From an uncultured Lachnospiraceae bacterium (GTDB lineage Bacteria; Bacillota; Clostridia; Lachnospirales; Lachnospiraceae), in contig CALWGM010000079.1 in assembly GCA_944380065.1 (NCBI GenBank), forward strand, positions 1 through 51,599: a stretch of DNA of 51,599 bases. Reading direction: 5' to 3'. The position numbers and the translations under genes are program-made. This document shows, piece by piece, positions 17,897 to 26,816 of the stretch (within the stretch, counting starts at the first letter, position 1; each line of letters opens with the position of its first letter). A model generated the notes under the pieces. That model made no database searches and was not told the DNA's origin. It was given only the letters and a program-made list of their open reading frames with translations.

Positions 17897-18994
17897 ATGA
17901 AAGAGAACAGAACAGAAAATCAGGAAAATGGCAGGCAGCAGACAGACGCAGAACAGAGGACAGATATCAAATCGCTTCCCTATCCGCAGTTAGAGCAGTG
18001 GATCTTGGGGCAGGGGGAAAAGAAATTCCGTGCCAGGCAGCTGTATCAGTGGATGCATGAAAAACATGTGAGTTCCCTGGACGCTATGGGGAATCTTCCC
18101 GGCAGCCTGAAACAGAAGATCCGAAAGACCTGCGTATTTACCGTGCTGGAGCAGATGACCTGCCAGGTGTCCGCCCAGGATGGGACCCGCAAGTACCTGT
18201 TTGGCCTGGCGGACGGGAATATGGTAGAGAGTGTGCTGATGCGTTACCATCACGGAAATTCCGTCTGTATTTCCACGCAGGCAGGCTGCCGTATGGGCTG
18301 CAGGTTCTGCGCGTCCACGCTGGACGGCTTAGTGAGGAACCTGACCCCGGCGGAGATGCTGGAACAGATTTACCGGATCAGCGACGATACGGGAGAGCGG
18401 GTTTCCAATGTGGTATTGATGGGAACCGGGGAACCGCTGGATAATTATGAAAATGTCCTTACGTTTTTAAGGATGCTGACGGATGAGGACGGGCTGCATA
18501 TCAGCCAGCGGAATGTGACAGTATCCACCTGCGGCATCGTGCCGGGGATATACAAATTGGCAGAGGAAAAGCTGCAGATCACATTAGCGGTCTCCCTCCA
18601 TGCGTCCAGCCAGGAGAAACGGAAAAAACTAATGCCGGTGGCAAACGCCTATGGGATCCATGAACTGATCCGCGCCTGCCGATATTATTTTGAGAAAACC
18701 GGGCGCAGAATCACATTTGAGTACAGTCTGGTGGCCGGAGTGAACGACCAGGCGCAGGACGCGGAGGAATTAGCGGCGCTGATCGGCGGACTCCCCTGCC
18801 ATGTGAATCTGATCCCGGTCAACCCTGTCAAAGAGCGGGATTTTACCCAGCCCACGGCAAAAGCAGTGCAGGATTTTCAAAAGAGACTTGAAAAATACAG
18901 GATAAATGTTACAATCAGAAGGGAGATGGGCCGCGATATTGACGGGGCCTGTGGACAACTGCGCAAAAGATTTGCAGAAAGGCAGGATGCTTAA
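17897..18994 (+). CDS. rlmN: Dual-specificity 23S rRNA/tRNA adenine-C2 methyltransferase RlmN
   Basis: 365 residues. The N-terminal 20 residues are polar, and the conserved part begins at IKSLPYPQLEQWI. The radical-SAM cluster is CRMGCRFC (C-x3-C-x2-C), followed by GTGEPLDNY; a catalytic Cys lies near the C-terminus (DIDGACGQLR). It methylates A2503 in 23S rRNA and A37 in some tRNAs using SAM and a [4Fe-4S] cluster. The phosphatase gene starts three bases after its stop. Confidence 0.94.
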   Translation: MKENRTENQENGRQQTDAEQRTDIKSLPYPQLEQWILGQGEKKFRARQLYQWMHEKHVSSLDAMGNLPGSLKQKIRKTCVFTVLEQMTCQVSAQDGTRKYLFGLADGNMVESVLMRYHHGNSVCISTQAGCRMGCRFCASTLDGLVRNLTPAEMLEQIYRISDDTGERVSNVVLMGTGEPLDNYENVLTFLRMLTDEDGLHISQRNVTVSTCGIVPGIYKLAEEKLQITLAVSLHASSQEKRKKLMPVANAYGIHELIRACRYYFEKTGRRITFEYSLVAGVNDQAQDAEELAALIGGLPCHVNLIPVNPVKERDFTQPTAKAVQDFQKRLEKYRINVTIRREMGRDIDGACGQLRKRFAERQDA

Positions 18995-18997
18995 AGA

Positions 18998-19717
18998 ATG
19001 AAAAAATGTTCCCTGACTGATATCGGGATGCGGCGGGAGATGAACCAGGACTATTTCTATTCATCCGAAGAGCCGGTGGGCAGCTTACCGAATCTGTTTG
19101 TTGTAGCGGATGGTATGGGCGGCCATAATGCCGGAGAGTTTGCTTCCCGATATGCGGTGGAGACCATGGTAAACACTGCTAAGAATACAGAAAAGACAGA
19201 TACGATCGGGATCCTGACGGAGTGTGTTTCCAATGCGAACGCTTCCCTGTGGGCCTATGCGGGCGCCCATGACGAGATGAGAGGGATGGGGACGACGCTG
19301 GTAGCCGCAGTCCTGGATGGCCGCCGTCTGGTCACGGTAAACGTGGGAGACAGCAGGCTCTATGTGATCGGGGACGGGATTCGTCAGATTACGGAAGATC
19401 ACTCTCTGGTGCAGGAGATGGTGCGCATGGGTGAGATGGATCGGGAAAGCGCCCGCACTCATCCGGACAGGAATATCATCACCAGGGCGGTCGGCGCAGA
19501 TCGGAAAGTGCAGACGGATGTGTTTGAGACTGTCTTAGAACCGGGCGACCGGATTCTTTTATGTTCGGACGGCCTCACAAATATGGTGGAGGATCAACGG
19601 ATCCTTCAGGTTATGAACGGGGAGGGAGACCTGACCTCCAAGACGGAATCCTTAGTTGAACTTGCAAACAGGAACGGCGGTAAAGATAATATTACCGTGA
19701 TCACGATAGAACCTTAA
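18998..19717 (+). CDS. stp: PP2C-type Ser/Thr phosphatase (PrpC/Stp)
   Basis: 239 residues. PP2C metal-site motifs: DIGMRREMNQD, VADGMGGHNAGEFAS, GMGTTLVAAVL, VNVGDSRLYVI, LCSDGLTNMV and GGKDNITVI. It dephosphorylates targets of the neighbouring kinase PrkC and is a soluble cytosolic enzyme. The gene is 20 bp upstream of prkC, the usual phosphatase-kinase pairing. Confidence 0.94.
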   Translation: MKKCSLTDIGMRREMNQDYFYSSEEPVGSLPNLFVVADGMGGHNAGEFASRYAVETMVNTAKNTEKTDTIGILTECVSNANASLWAYAGAHDEMRGMGTTLVAAVLDGRRLVTVNVGDSRLYVIGDGIRQITEDHSLVQEMVRMGEMDRESARTHPDRNIITRAVGADRKVQTDVFETVLEPGDRILLCSDGLTNMVEDQRILQVMNGEGDLTSKTESLVELANRNGGKDNITVITIEP

Positions 19718-19737
19718 ATCTGGAAAGGGATATGTAG

Positions 19738-21813
19738 ATGATAGAGACAGGAATGATAATTGCAGGCCGCTATGAGGTGGAGAAAAAGATCGGCACCGGC
19801 GGGATGTCAGATGTATACAAGGCAAAAGACCATACGCTGGGCAGATGCGTGGCGATCAAAGTGTTAAAACCGGAGTTCTGCGAAGACATGAACTTTGTGA
19901 GCAAGTTCCGCGCTGAGGCACAGGCTGCCGCGGGGCTGGAGCATCCCAATATTGTCAATATTTATGACGTGGGGAGCCAGGACGGTTTTTATTACATTAT
20001 TATGGAATACGTGCAGGGGATTACCCTGAAGACATATATTGAGAAGAAAGGACGGCTGAATTATAAGGAGACCTTAAGCATTGCCATCCAGGTGGCGCGG
20101 GGGATCCAGGCTGCCCATGCAAAAAACATCATTCACCGGGATATTAAGCCGCAGAATATTATTATATCCACAGACGGCAAGGTGAAGGTGACGGATTTCG
20201 GGATCGCGCGGGCGGTTTCCGAGCATACGATCCATTCCGATGTGATGGGGTCTGTGCATTACGCTTCTCCGGAGCAGGCCAGGAACGGTTATGTCAGCAA
20301 CCGCAGCGATATCTATTCGCTGGGTATCGTCATGTATGAGATGGTGACCGGACGTGTGCCCTATGACGGTGACAGCACGGTGGCGGTGGCGATCAAGCAT
20401 CTGCAGGATGAGATGGTTCCGCCCATCGAGTATGCGCCGGATGTGCCCGTCAGCCTGGAGAAGATTATTTTAAAATGTACCCAGAAGAGCGCTGACCGCC
20501 GGTATGACTCCATGGAGAGCCTTTTGGTGGATCTGCGCAAATCTCTGTTATCCCCGAATGAGGATTTTGTGGATCTGGTTCCCTACAATCAGGGAAAGAC
20601 CCGTGTGCTGACCGATGATGAGGTGCGGGAGATCCAGGAGAAGTCCCCGGCTGTCGTAAAGCCGGAAGAGGAGGATGAGGACGAGGACAGGAAGTCCGGA
20701 AAGTATGCTTATATTTATGATGATGACGACGATGATGAGGACGGGGAGGATGAGGAAGAGGGACGCTTCTTAAATTCCCGGATGGAAAAGATCGTCAACA
20801 TACTGCGGATCGTGGTGGCGGTCATTATCGCGCTGATTGTGATCTATATCATTGGCAATTTCCTGGGTGTGATCGATTTTGACTTTGGAAAGAAAAAAAA
20901 TAATGATCCGGATGCCCAGACAGAACAGGATTCCGGGCAGGTACAGGTGCCTGACCTGCGGGGTCTGACCATCGAGGAGGCGAATGAGCAGTACGCTGAC
21001 CTGGGGCTGAAGTTTGAGGAGGACGGCCAGGAGGATTCCGATGAATATGAGCCGGGCCAGATCATCAGCCAGGATGTGGAAGAGGGCGAGATGGTAGCCT
21101 CCGGCACGGTGATCCATGTGACGGTGGCTGCAGCGGCGGAAGAAACCGAGGTGCCCAATGTAGTGGGCGAGTCTTCCGATTCCGCCATGAGCAGGTTAGA
21201 GGAGGCCGGATTTGAGGTGGCCAGGGAGTTCCAGTATGACAGTTCCGTGGATGTGGGCGATGTGATCAGCCAGACGCCGAATGCTGGCAGCATGGCCGCC
21301 AAAGGCGATGTGGTGACCATCTATGTGAGCCAGGGGACGGAGTCTGCCAAGGTGCCGGATGTGAAAGGAAAGTCCCAGGCGGACGCCCAGAAAGCATTAG
21401 GGGACGCCGGAATGAATATCGGCACGGTTTCTGAAGAGTTCAGCGATACGGTGGAGGCCGGCCTGGTAATCGACCAGAGCGTGGCAGCCGGAAAATACGC
21501 CGATATGGGTACCAAGGTAGACCTGGTGATCAGCAAAGGTCCCCAGGAGAAGACCTACTATGTAAAATCCAGAGTTTCCGCACCCACAGGCAATATCACC
21601 AATATATCTGCGGATATGACCCTGTACAAGGCGGGCACCAGCGAAGTGATCGAGTCCTGGACCGGCGTGACAGAGTTCCCGTTTGTGGTAGAGGCGCATG
21701 GCATCAAAGGAGCGGCCAGCGGGACATTGGAGATTACCTGGTATTTTACAGACGCCAACGGGGACGATGCCAGTGACAACCAGACAGCGTCCATCAATTT
21801 TCTTGAAGAGTAG
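19738..21813 (+). CDS. prkC: PASTA-domain Ser/Thr protein kinase PrkC
   Basis: 691 residues. A Hanks-type kinase domain (about 11-275) has the Gly loop GTGGMSDVYKAKD, Lys41 in VAIKVLK, HRDIKPQN and DFGIARAVS. The cytosolic juxtamembrane stretch is extremely acidic (runs of D/E at about 310-345). One membrane helix (about 350-372, IVVAVIIALIVIYIIG) precedes three extracellular PASTA repeats beginning VPDLRG, VPNVVG and VPDVKG, and a C-terminal beta domain of about 80 residues. The PASTA repeats sense muropeptides/lipid II; the kinase controls cell-wall and germination-type responses. Partner phosphatase is just upstream. Confidence 0.95.
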   Translation: MIETGMIIAGRYEVEKKIGTGGMSDVYKAKDHTLGRCVAIKVLKPEFCEDMNFVSKFRAEAQAAAGLEHPNIVNIYDVGSQDGFYYIIMEYVQGITLKTYIEKKGRLNYKETLSIAIQVARGIQAAHAKNIIHRDIKPQNIIISTDGKVKVTDFGIARAVSEHTIHSDVMGSVHYASPEQARNGYVSNRSDIYSLGIVMYEMVTGRVPYDGDSTVAVAIKHLQDEMVPPIEYAPDVPVSLEKIILKCTQKSADRRYDSMESLLVDLRKSLLSPNEDFVDLVPYNQGKTRVLTDDEVREIQEKSPAVVKPEEEDEDEDRKSGKYAYIYDDDDDDEDGEDEEEGRFLNSRMEKIVNILRIVVAVIIALIVIYIIGNFLGVIDFDFGKKKNNDPDAQTEQDSGQVQVPDLRGLTIEEANEQYADLGLKFEEDGQEDSDEYEPGQIISQDVEEGEMVASGTVIHVTVAAAAEETEVPNVVGESSDSAMSRLEEAGFEVAREFQYDSSVDVGDVISQTPNAGSMAAKGDVVTIYVSQGTESAKVPDVKGKSQADAQKALGDAGMNIGTVSEEFSDTVEAGLVIDQSVAAGKYADMGTKVDLVISKGPQEKTYYVKSRVSAPTGNITNISADMTLYKAGTSEVIESWTGVTEFPFVVEAHGIKGAASGTLEITWYFTDANGDDASDNQTASINFLEE

Positions 21814-21815
21814 CG

Positions 21816-22742
21816 ATGAAAAAAGGTAAGATTGTAAAAGGGATTGCCGGATTCTACTACGTTTACGTAGCAGGATCCGGTATCTATGAATGTAAGGCAA
21901 AAGGACTGTTCCGCAAACAGGGGATCAAACCCTTCGTGGGGGACAATGTGCAGATCGATGTGATCAGCGAAGCGGAAAAAACAGGGAATGTGGTGGAGAT
22001 CCTGCCCCGGAAAAACGCACTGATCCGTCCGGCTGTGGCCAATATAGACCAGGCGCTGGTGATTTTCGCGGCGGCCAGTCCGGAACCGAACCTGAACCTG
22101 CTGGACCGGTTTTTAGTGATGATGGAACAGCAGCAGGTTCCTGCGGTGATCTGTTTTAATAAGACAGATCTGGTGACGGAGGAGCAGGCGGGACGGCTGC
22201 AGGCGGCGTATGAGGGCAGCGGATATCCGGTCTTTTTTTTCAGCGCGGAGCGCAGGGAAGGGATCGAGAGGATCCGGCAGCAGCTTTCCGGAAGGACAAG
22301 CACGGTGGCCGGACCGTCCGGCGTGGGCAAATCCACGCTGATCAATCTGCTGATCCCGGAAGCAGGGATGGAGACTGGCGCTGTCAGTGAAAAGATTCAG
22401 AGGGGGAAACACACCACCCGGCACTCAGAACTGCTTGTGCTGGATCAGGAGAGCTTTATTTTTGACACGCCGGGGTTCAGTTCCCTGTCCGTGGATTATT
22501 ATAATCCGGCCCTCAGGGGGGTGAAAGGAGGAGAGACCCTGCCGGTGGAGGAGCGGACGCTGTCCTTCTTTTTCCCGGAAATCGCCCGTCTGGAGGGGGA
22601 CTGCCGGTTTACCGGCTGCAGCCATATCAGCGAGCCGGACTGTGCCGTGAAACAGGCGGTGGCGGAGGGAAAGATCAGCCGCAGCAGATATGAAAATTAT
22701 GTGCAGATTTATGAGGAACTGAAAGCAAAAAAGAAATACTGA
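21816..22742 (+). CDS. rsgA: Ribosome small-subunit GTPase RsgA
   Basis: 308 residues, start three bases after the prkC stop. An N-terminal OB fold is followed by a circularly permuted GTPase with order G4 (NKTD), G1 (GPSGVGKST), G3 (DTPGFSS), and a C-terminal zinc-binding region (GDCRFTGCSH...C). RsgA checks late 30S maturation. It is close-packed and probably cotranscribed with prkC and stp. Confidence 0.94.
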   Translation: MKKGKIVKGIAGFYYVYVAGSGIYECKAKGLFRKQGIKPFVGDNVQIDVISEAEKTGNVVEILPRKNALIRPAVANIDQALVIFAAASPEPNLNLLDRFLVMMEQQQVPAVICFNKTDLVTEEQAGRLQAAYEGSGYPVFFFSAERREGIERIRQQLSGRTSTVAGPSGVGKSTLINLLIPEAGMETGAVSEKIQRGKHTTRHSELLVLDQESFIFDTPGFSSLSVDYYNPALRGVKGGETLPVEERTLSFFFPEIARLEGDCRFTGCSHISEPDCAVKQAVAEGKISRSRYENYVQIYEELKAKKKY

Positions 22743-22795
22743 ACTTTGCAGGAGATTGTGAAAAGCAGGGGTTCAGGATAAGAAAGGACACGGTT

Positions 22796-23449
22796 ATGAA
22801 TTGTTTGGCGCCATCCATATTGTCGGCGGATTTTTCAAAGTTAGGCGAGCAGCTTGCCCTGCTGGATCAGGCGGGAGCCCAGTATGTACATATTGATGTG
22901 ATGGACGGGAGTTTTGTCCCCAGCATTTCCTACGGGATGCCGGTGATCCGCTCCATCCGTCCGTGCACGGACCGGATTTTTGACGTTCACCTGATGATCG
23001 AGGAGCCGATCCGCTATATTGATGATTTTGTGGATGCTGGGGCAGACCTGATCTCTGTCCATGTGGAGGCCTGCCGCCATCTGGACCGCACCATCCATGC
23101 CATCAAAGACCGGGGGATCCTGGCAGCGGCAGCGCTGAATCCCGCGACACCCCTGACCGAGTTGGAGTATATCCTGCCGGAGCTGGATATGGTGCTGCTG
23201 ATGAGCGTCAATCCGGGATTTGGCGGACAGAAATACATTCCCTACACCACACAGAAGATCCGGGAGCTGAGACAGATGATGGAGAAAAAACACTGCGCTG
23301 TGGATATTGAGGTGGACGGCGGCGTGAAGCTGGATAATCTGAGGGAGATCCTGGATGCGGGAGCCAATATCATTGTGGCGGGGAGCGCTGTTTTTAAAGG
23401 TGATATCAGGAAAAATGCGGCGGAGTTTCTGCGCATGATGGAGGAATAG
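22796..23449 (+). CDS. rpe: Ribulose-phosphate 3-epimerase
   Basis: 217 residues, a typical TIM barrel. Motifs: APSILSADFSKLGEQ, HIDVMDGSFVP (metal His/Asp), DVHLMIEEP, MSVNPGFGGQKYIP, EVDGGV and IVAGSAVFKG. It interconverts ribulose 5-phosphate and xylulose 5-phosphate in the pentose phosphate pathway. The position between rsgA and thiN is the conserved Firmicute arrangement. Confidence 0.95.
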   Translation: MNCLAPSILSADFSKLGEQLALLDQAGAQYVHIDVMDGSFVPSISYGMPVIRSIRPCTDRIFDVHLMIEEPIRYIDDFVDAGADLISVHVEACRHLDRTIHAIKDRGILAAAALNPATPLTELEYILPELDMVLLMSVNPGFGGQKYIPYTTQKIRELRQMMEKKHCAVDIEVDGGVKLDNLREILDAGANIIVAGSAVFKGDIRKNAAEFLRMMEE

Positions 23450-24118
23450 ATGGATACTGCAGAGAACAGAAAACATGTTTTGATTCTTTCCGGGGGAAGG
23501 ATCGATCCGGAGTTTGCCCGGGATTACCTGAAGGATAAACACTATGACCTGATCATCTCCGCGGATTCCGGCATCGATTTCTGCCGTCAGGCGGAACTGA
23601 TGCCGGATGTGATTTTAGGAGATTTTGATTCCGCCAGTCCGCAGGCGATGGCTTTTTATAAAGGGGAATGCCCGGAACGGATCGAGACATTCCCGGCGCG
23701 CAAGGACTGGACGGATACGGAGCTGGCTGTCCGGAAAGCGCTGGAGGCAGGCGCGGGACAGATCACGGTTTTAGGGGCTACCGGCACCCGGCTGGACCAT
23801 GTGCTGGGGAATATCCAGCTGCTGAAGCAGGCGCTGGACGCGGGAGCGGAGTGTGTGCTGGTGGACGCCCACAACAGGATCCGTATGACAGACCGTTCCC
23901 TGATTCTGCAAAAGAAGGAACAGTTCGGGACGTATGTTTCCCTGATCCCGTTTACGCCGCAGGTGACAGGCCTGACGCTGCGCGGGTTCTCCTATGATGT
24001 GGATCAGGCAGTGCTGGAGTCCGGGAGGACGCTGGGGATCAGTAATGAGATCTGCCGGGAGGAAGCTAAGATCGACCTGGAATCCGGGATCCTTTTGGTG
24101 ATGGAATCCAGGGATTAG
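23450..24118 (+). CDS. thiN: Thiamine pyrophosphokinase
   Basis: 222 residues, ATG immediately after the rpe stop. Hallmarks are SADSGIDFC, VILGDFDSA, KDWTDTELAVRKAL and GATGTRLDHVLGN. It transfers pyrophosphate from ATP to thiamine to give TDP. It ends the conserved cluster; the cobalamin genes follow after 12 bp. Confidence 0.93.
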   Translation: MDTAENRKHVLILSGGRIDPEFARDYLKDKHYDLIISADSGIDFCRQAELMPDVILGDFDSASPQAMAFYKGECPERIETFPARKDWTDTELAVRKALEAGAGQITVLGATGTRLDHVLGNIQLLKQALDAGAECVLVDAHNRIRMTDRSLILQKKEQFGTYVSLIPFTPQVTGLTLRGFSYDVDQAVLESGRTLGISNEICREEAKIDLESGILLVMESRD

Positions 24119-24130
24119 GGAGAAACGAAA

Positions 24131-24682
24131 ATGGTCATTCTGGTGATTGGAGGAAGCGGCAGCGGCAAATCAGAGTATGCTGAGAGCCGCTGCATGCAGT
24201 TCTGTCAGGGAGAAAAATTATATATTGCCACCATGGAACCCTACGGGAAAGAAGGGCAGGCGCGGATTGCCAGACATCACAGGCTGCGGCAGGGAAAGGG
24301 ATTTGATACCCTCGAATGTTATACCCATCTGGAGGAGGCTGCGGTTCCTGCCGGGAAGACGGTGCTCTTAGAGTGCATGTCCAACCTGACGGCCAATGAG
24401 CTGTTTTCGCCGGCAGGGAGGAAGGAAGCGGCAGCAGAGGTGATAGGGGAAGGCGTGCGCAGGCTGATCCGCCTGGCGGGACATACGGTGATCGTGACCA
24501 ACGAGGTGTTTTCGGACGGAATGACGTATGATGCGGAAACGGAGCATTACCGGGCGGTGATGGCGCAGGTTAACCGGGATATCGCCCGGCTGGCGGATGA
24601 GGTGATTGAGGTGGTACATGGGATCCCTGTCTTTGTGAAGGGCGGGGAAAACACAGCTGCATGGGAGGACGGGAAGCGATGA
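24131..24682 (+). CDS. cobU: Adenosylcobinamide kinase/guanylyltransferase CobU
   Basis: 183 residues. P-loop GGSGSGKSEYAES, IATMEPYGKEGQARIARHH (the His region that carries GMP in CobU), VLLECMSNLTANELF, VTNEVFSDGMTYDAET and the C-terminal ADEVIEVVHGIPVFVK. It phosphorylates and guanylylates adenosylcobinamide in nucleotide-loop assembly of cobalamin. The region VTNEVFSDGMTYD differs from the usual VTNEVG-GIVP form, which instead is found in the second copy at 25561. It overlaps cobS by four bases. Confidence 0.85.
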   Translation: MVILVIGGSGSGKSEYAESRCMQFCQGEKLYIATMEPYGKEGQARIARHHRLRQGKGFDTLECYTHLEEAAVPAGKTVLLECMSNLTANELFSPAGRKEAAAEVIGEGVRRLIRLAGHTVIVTNEVFSDGMTYDAETEHYRAVMAQVNRDIARLADEVIEVVHGIPVFVKGGENTAAWEDGKR

Positions 24683-25446
24683 AATGTCTGGAAAGTCTGA
24701 TTGTGGCCTTTTCCATGTATTCCAAGATACCGGTGCCGCAGATCGAATGGAAAAAGGATAACATGCGTTTTGCCCTGTGTTATTTCCCGCTGGTGGGAGC
24801 TGTGACCGGCCTGATAGTCTGGCTGTGGAGCCTGATTTCCGGATACCTCGGTGTGGGAACCGTTCTCAGCACTGCCGTCTTTGTGCTGATTCCGGTGGCG
24901 GTGAGCGGCGGGATCCATCTGGACGGCCTTTTGGATACGGCGGATGCTCTGAGCTCCTGGCAGACCAGGGAGCGGAGGCTGGAGATCCTGAAGGATTCCC
25001 ATGCGGGAGCCTTTGCCATCATCGTCTGCTGCAGTTATTTCTTAGCTGCATTTGCCGTGTGGTCAGAGGCGGATGCAGGTTCCGTACAAATCCTGACGCT
25101 GGGATTTGTTTTAAGCCGCGCTCTCAGCGGATTTGGGATCTGTACCTTCCCCTGTGCGAAAAATACCGGGCTGGCGGCCACGTTCGCCAATGCGGCAGAC
25201 CGGAAAAAGGCGCGGGTTTGCCTGCTTTTGGAGGCGGCAGCGTGTATGGCGGCAATGATCTGGCTGGACTGGCGAAGGGGAATTGCGGCAGCGGCGGCAG
25301 CCGTGATCGTATGCGCGCTGTGCCGCAGGATGGCGCTGAAGAAATTCGGCGGGATTACCGGAGATATCCAGGGGTTTTTCCTGCAGGTCTGCGAGCTGGC
25401 GATGGCGGCTGTGCTGGTGGCGCTGCAGTATGCGCCGGCAGGATGA
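24679..25446 (+). CDS. cobS: Adenosylcobinamide-GDP ribazoletransferase CobS
   Basis: 255 residues from ATG 24679, overlapping the cobU stop (ATGA); ATG 24661 would add six codons. Polytopic membrane protein with the family motifs FSMYSKIPVPQIEW near the start, CYFPLVGAVTGLIV, GGIHLDGLLDTADAL (metal Asp cluster), RLEILKDSHAGAFA and ITGDIQGF. It joins alpha-ribazole phosphate to AdoCbi-GDP at the membrane. No cobT, cobC or cobalamin riboswitch is visible nearby. Confidence 0.93.
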   Translation: MKCLESLIVAFSMYSKIPVPQIEWKKDNMRFALCYFPLVGAVTGLIVWLWSLISGYLGVGTVLSTAVFVLIPVAVSGGIHLDGLLDTADALSSWQTRERRLEILKDSHAGAFAIIVCCSYFLAAFAVWSEADAGSVQILTLGFVLSRALSGFGICTFPCAKNTGLAATFANAADRKKARVCLLLEAAACMAAMIWLDWRRGIAAAAAAVIVCALCRRMALKKFGGITGDIQGFFLQVCELAMAAVLVALQYAPAG

Positions 25447-25560
25447 GACGGACGGCGGAAGCTGTGGCAAATGGAGTCTTCGGCAATACAGAAATGAGGA
25501 AAGAGGGCAGCGTAAGACATATGTGAAGAGGCAGGGGAAGCTGCCTGGAAGGGAGAAACC

Positions 25561-25947
25561 GTGCAGGAGAGTGGATATCAGGAGACAGGACAAAAGCAGC
25601 AGCTGATCCTGGTGACGGGAGGCGCTTATCAGGGGCAGGCGGCGTTTGCCGCAGAACTGGCCGGAATGGCCGACGGCGGGGAACCCTGGACCGTATGGGA
25701 GGATCTGCATCTGCGGATCGCAGAGATGATGAGACAGGGAGAGGATCCGCGGGAGGAGATCCGGAGGCTGCAGCAGGAGCATTCCCGGTTGATCGTGACT
25801 GTAAATGAGCTGGGGTGCGGGATTGTCCCCATCGACGCTTTTGACCGGGAGTGGCGGGAGGTTACCGGCAGGATCTGCTGTGACCTGGCGAAGCGGGCAC
25901 AGGCCGTGTACCGCATGACCTGCGGTATTTCCACAAGGCTGAAATAG
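25561..25947 (+). CDS. CobU-like protein, degenerate P-loop
   Basis: 128 residues from GTG 25561 with GGGAG upstream. The C-terminal half matches the CobU C-terminus well: VTVNELGCGIVPIDAFDREWREVTGR followed by a final ISTRLK. The N-terminus keeps the strand (LILVTGGAYQGQAAFAAEL) but lacks the GK(S/T) of the P-loop, and the middle of about 50 residues is missing. The reading frame is clean, so it is either a retained diverged paralogue or an early decay product. It sits 114 bp after cobS and 85 bp before the PheA-like gene. It cannot be a normal bifunctional CobU. Confidence 0.6.
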   Translation: MQESGYQETGQKQQLILVTGGAYQGQAAFAAELAGMADGGEPWTVWEDLHLRIAEMMRQGEDPREEIRRLQQEHSRLIVTVNELGCGIVPIDAFDREWREVTGRICCDLAKRAQAVYRMTCGISTRLK

Positions 25948-26032
25948 CAGGAGCCGGGGCAGTGTGAAACAGGAACAGACCGCAGGATGGACGGCAAAAA
26001 ACAGAAGTGAGAAACGCAGAAGGAGAAACAGG

Positions 26033-26605
26033 ATGGACAGAGTTGGTTATATGGGTATACCGGGCAGCTTTTCAGAGATTGCCGCGGAGGAGTTGTTAAA
26101 ACAGGAAGGGCTGGAGGGAGCAGAGCTGGTTCCCCTTGTCTGTGCGCAGAGAATCCTGGACGCTCTGCGGGACGGCAGCGTGGGGTACGGCGTATTAGGC
26201 GTACGCAATTCCACAGCCGGGCCTGTGTCGGAGTTTGTACGTGCCTTTGAAGAGGTGGATTATGAATTGCTGGGAGAATACGTTTTGCCGATCCACCACT
26301 GTCTCTTTCGGAAACCGGGGATGGATCTGACACAGCTGAGGGAGGTGGCGACTCATCCGCAGGCTCTGCGCCAGACGGACCATACCAGGGCGGCGCGCTG
26401 GCCGCAGCTTGCGGAGCGGGAGATTGAGGATACCGCCATCGGGGCAGAGTGGCTGGCGAAGGGCGAGCTGCCGGAAACCACCGCTGTGATCTGCAGCATC
26501 AAGGCGGGAACCTCCTGGGGGCTGGAGCTGATTGCGGAAAACATCGAGGATTCCGCGGAAAACAGGACCACATTCTGGCTGCTCCGCCTGAAATCTCAGG
26601 GATGA
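26033..26605 (+). CDS. Prephenate-dehydratase-like protein without ACT domain
   Basis: 190 residues from ATG 26033 with AAGGAGAAACAGG upstream; upstream in-frame codons are low complexity and basic. It has the two-lobed PDT layout: VGYMGIPGSFSEIAAEELL, YGVLGVRNSTAGPVSEF, LPIHHCLF, VATHPQALRQT, IEDTAIGAEWLA, AVICSIKAGTSWGLELIAENIED and a final ENRTTFWLL. In authentic dehydratases the second motif is IENS and the last is NxTRF; here Glu is replaced by Arg and the Arg of TRF by Thr. The regulatory ACT domain is absent. It may be a catalytically altered paralogue, and the annotation as phenylalanine biosynthesis is doubtful. Confidence 0.65.
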   Translation: MDRVGYMGIPGSFSEIAAEELLKQEGLEGAELVPLVCAQRILDALRDGSVGYGVLGVRNSTAGPVSEFVRAFEEVDYELLGEYVLPIHHCLFRKPGMDLTQLREVATHPQALRQTDHTRAARWPQLAEREIEDTAIGAEWLAKGELPETTAVICSIKAGTSWGLELIAENIEDSAENRTTFWLLRLKSQG

Positions 26606-26668
26606 ATTGTTAGACAGATTTCCTGTTTTCTCAGTATTTTATGACTTTATATTTTTTGTAAAATATGC

Positions 26669-26698
26669 TTGACTTTGACAGGCAACTGATAGTATAAT
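26669..26698 (+). promoter_or_regulatory. Strong promoter for the tRNA pair
   Basis: TTGACT (26669-26674), an 18-bp spacer and TATAAT (26693-26698), about 38 bp before the first tRNA. Confidence 0.75.
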
Positions 26699-26736
26699 AA
26701 GCAAGTCGTCGGGAACGAGAGTTCCTGAATGGCTAT

Positions 26737-26809
26737 GGGATCTTAGCTCAGCTGGGAGAGCATCTGCCTTACAAGCAGAGGGTCATAGGTTCGAGCCCTA
26801 TAGGTCCCA
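26737..26809 (+). tRNA. tRNA-Val (UAC)
   Basis: 73 nt cloverleaf. Acceptor GGGATCT pairs with AGGTCCC with one G-U pair. The D arm starts AGCTCAGCTGGGAGAGC, the anticodon loop is CTTACAA (anticodon TAC) and the T arm contains GGTTCGAGCC. The discriminator is A, and CCA is not encoded. Confidence 0.95.
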
Positions 26810-26816
26810 TATATCT

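Noticed and set aside
24119-24130. Cobalamin riboswitch upstream of cobU
   Set aside because: Only 12 bp separate thiN and cobU, leaving no room, and no conserved B12-box sequence was seen nearby.
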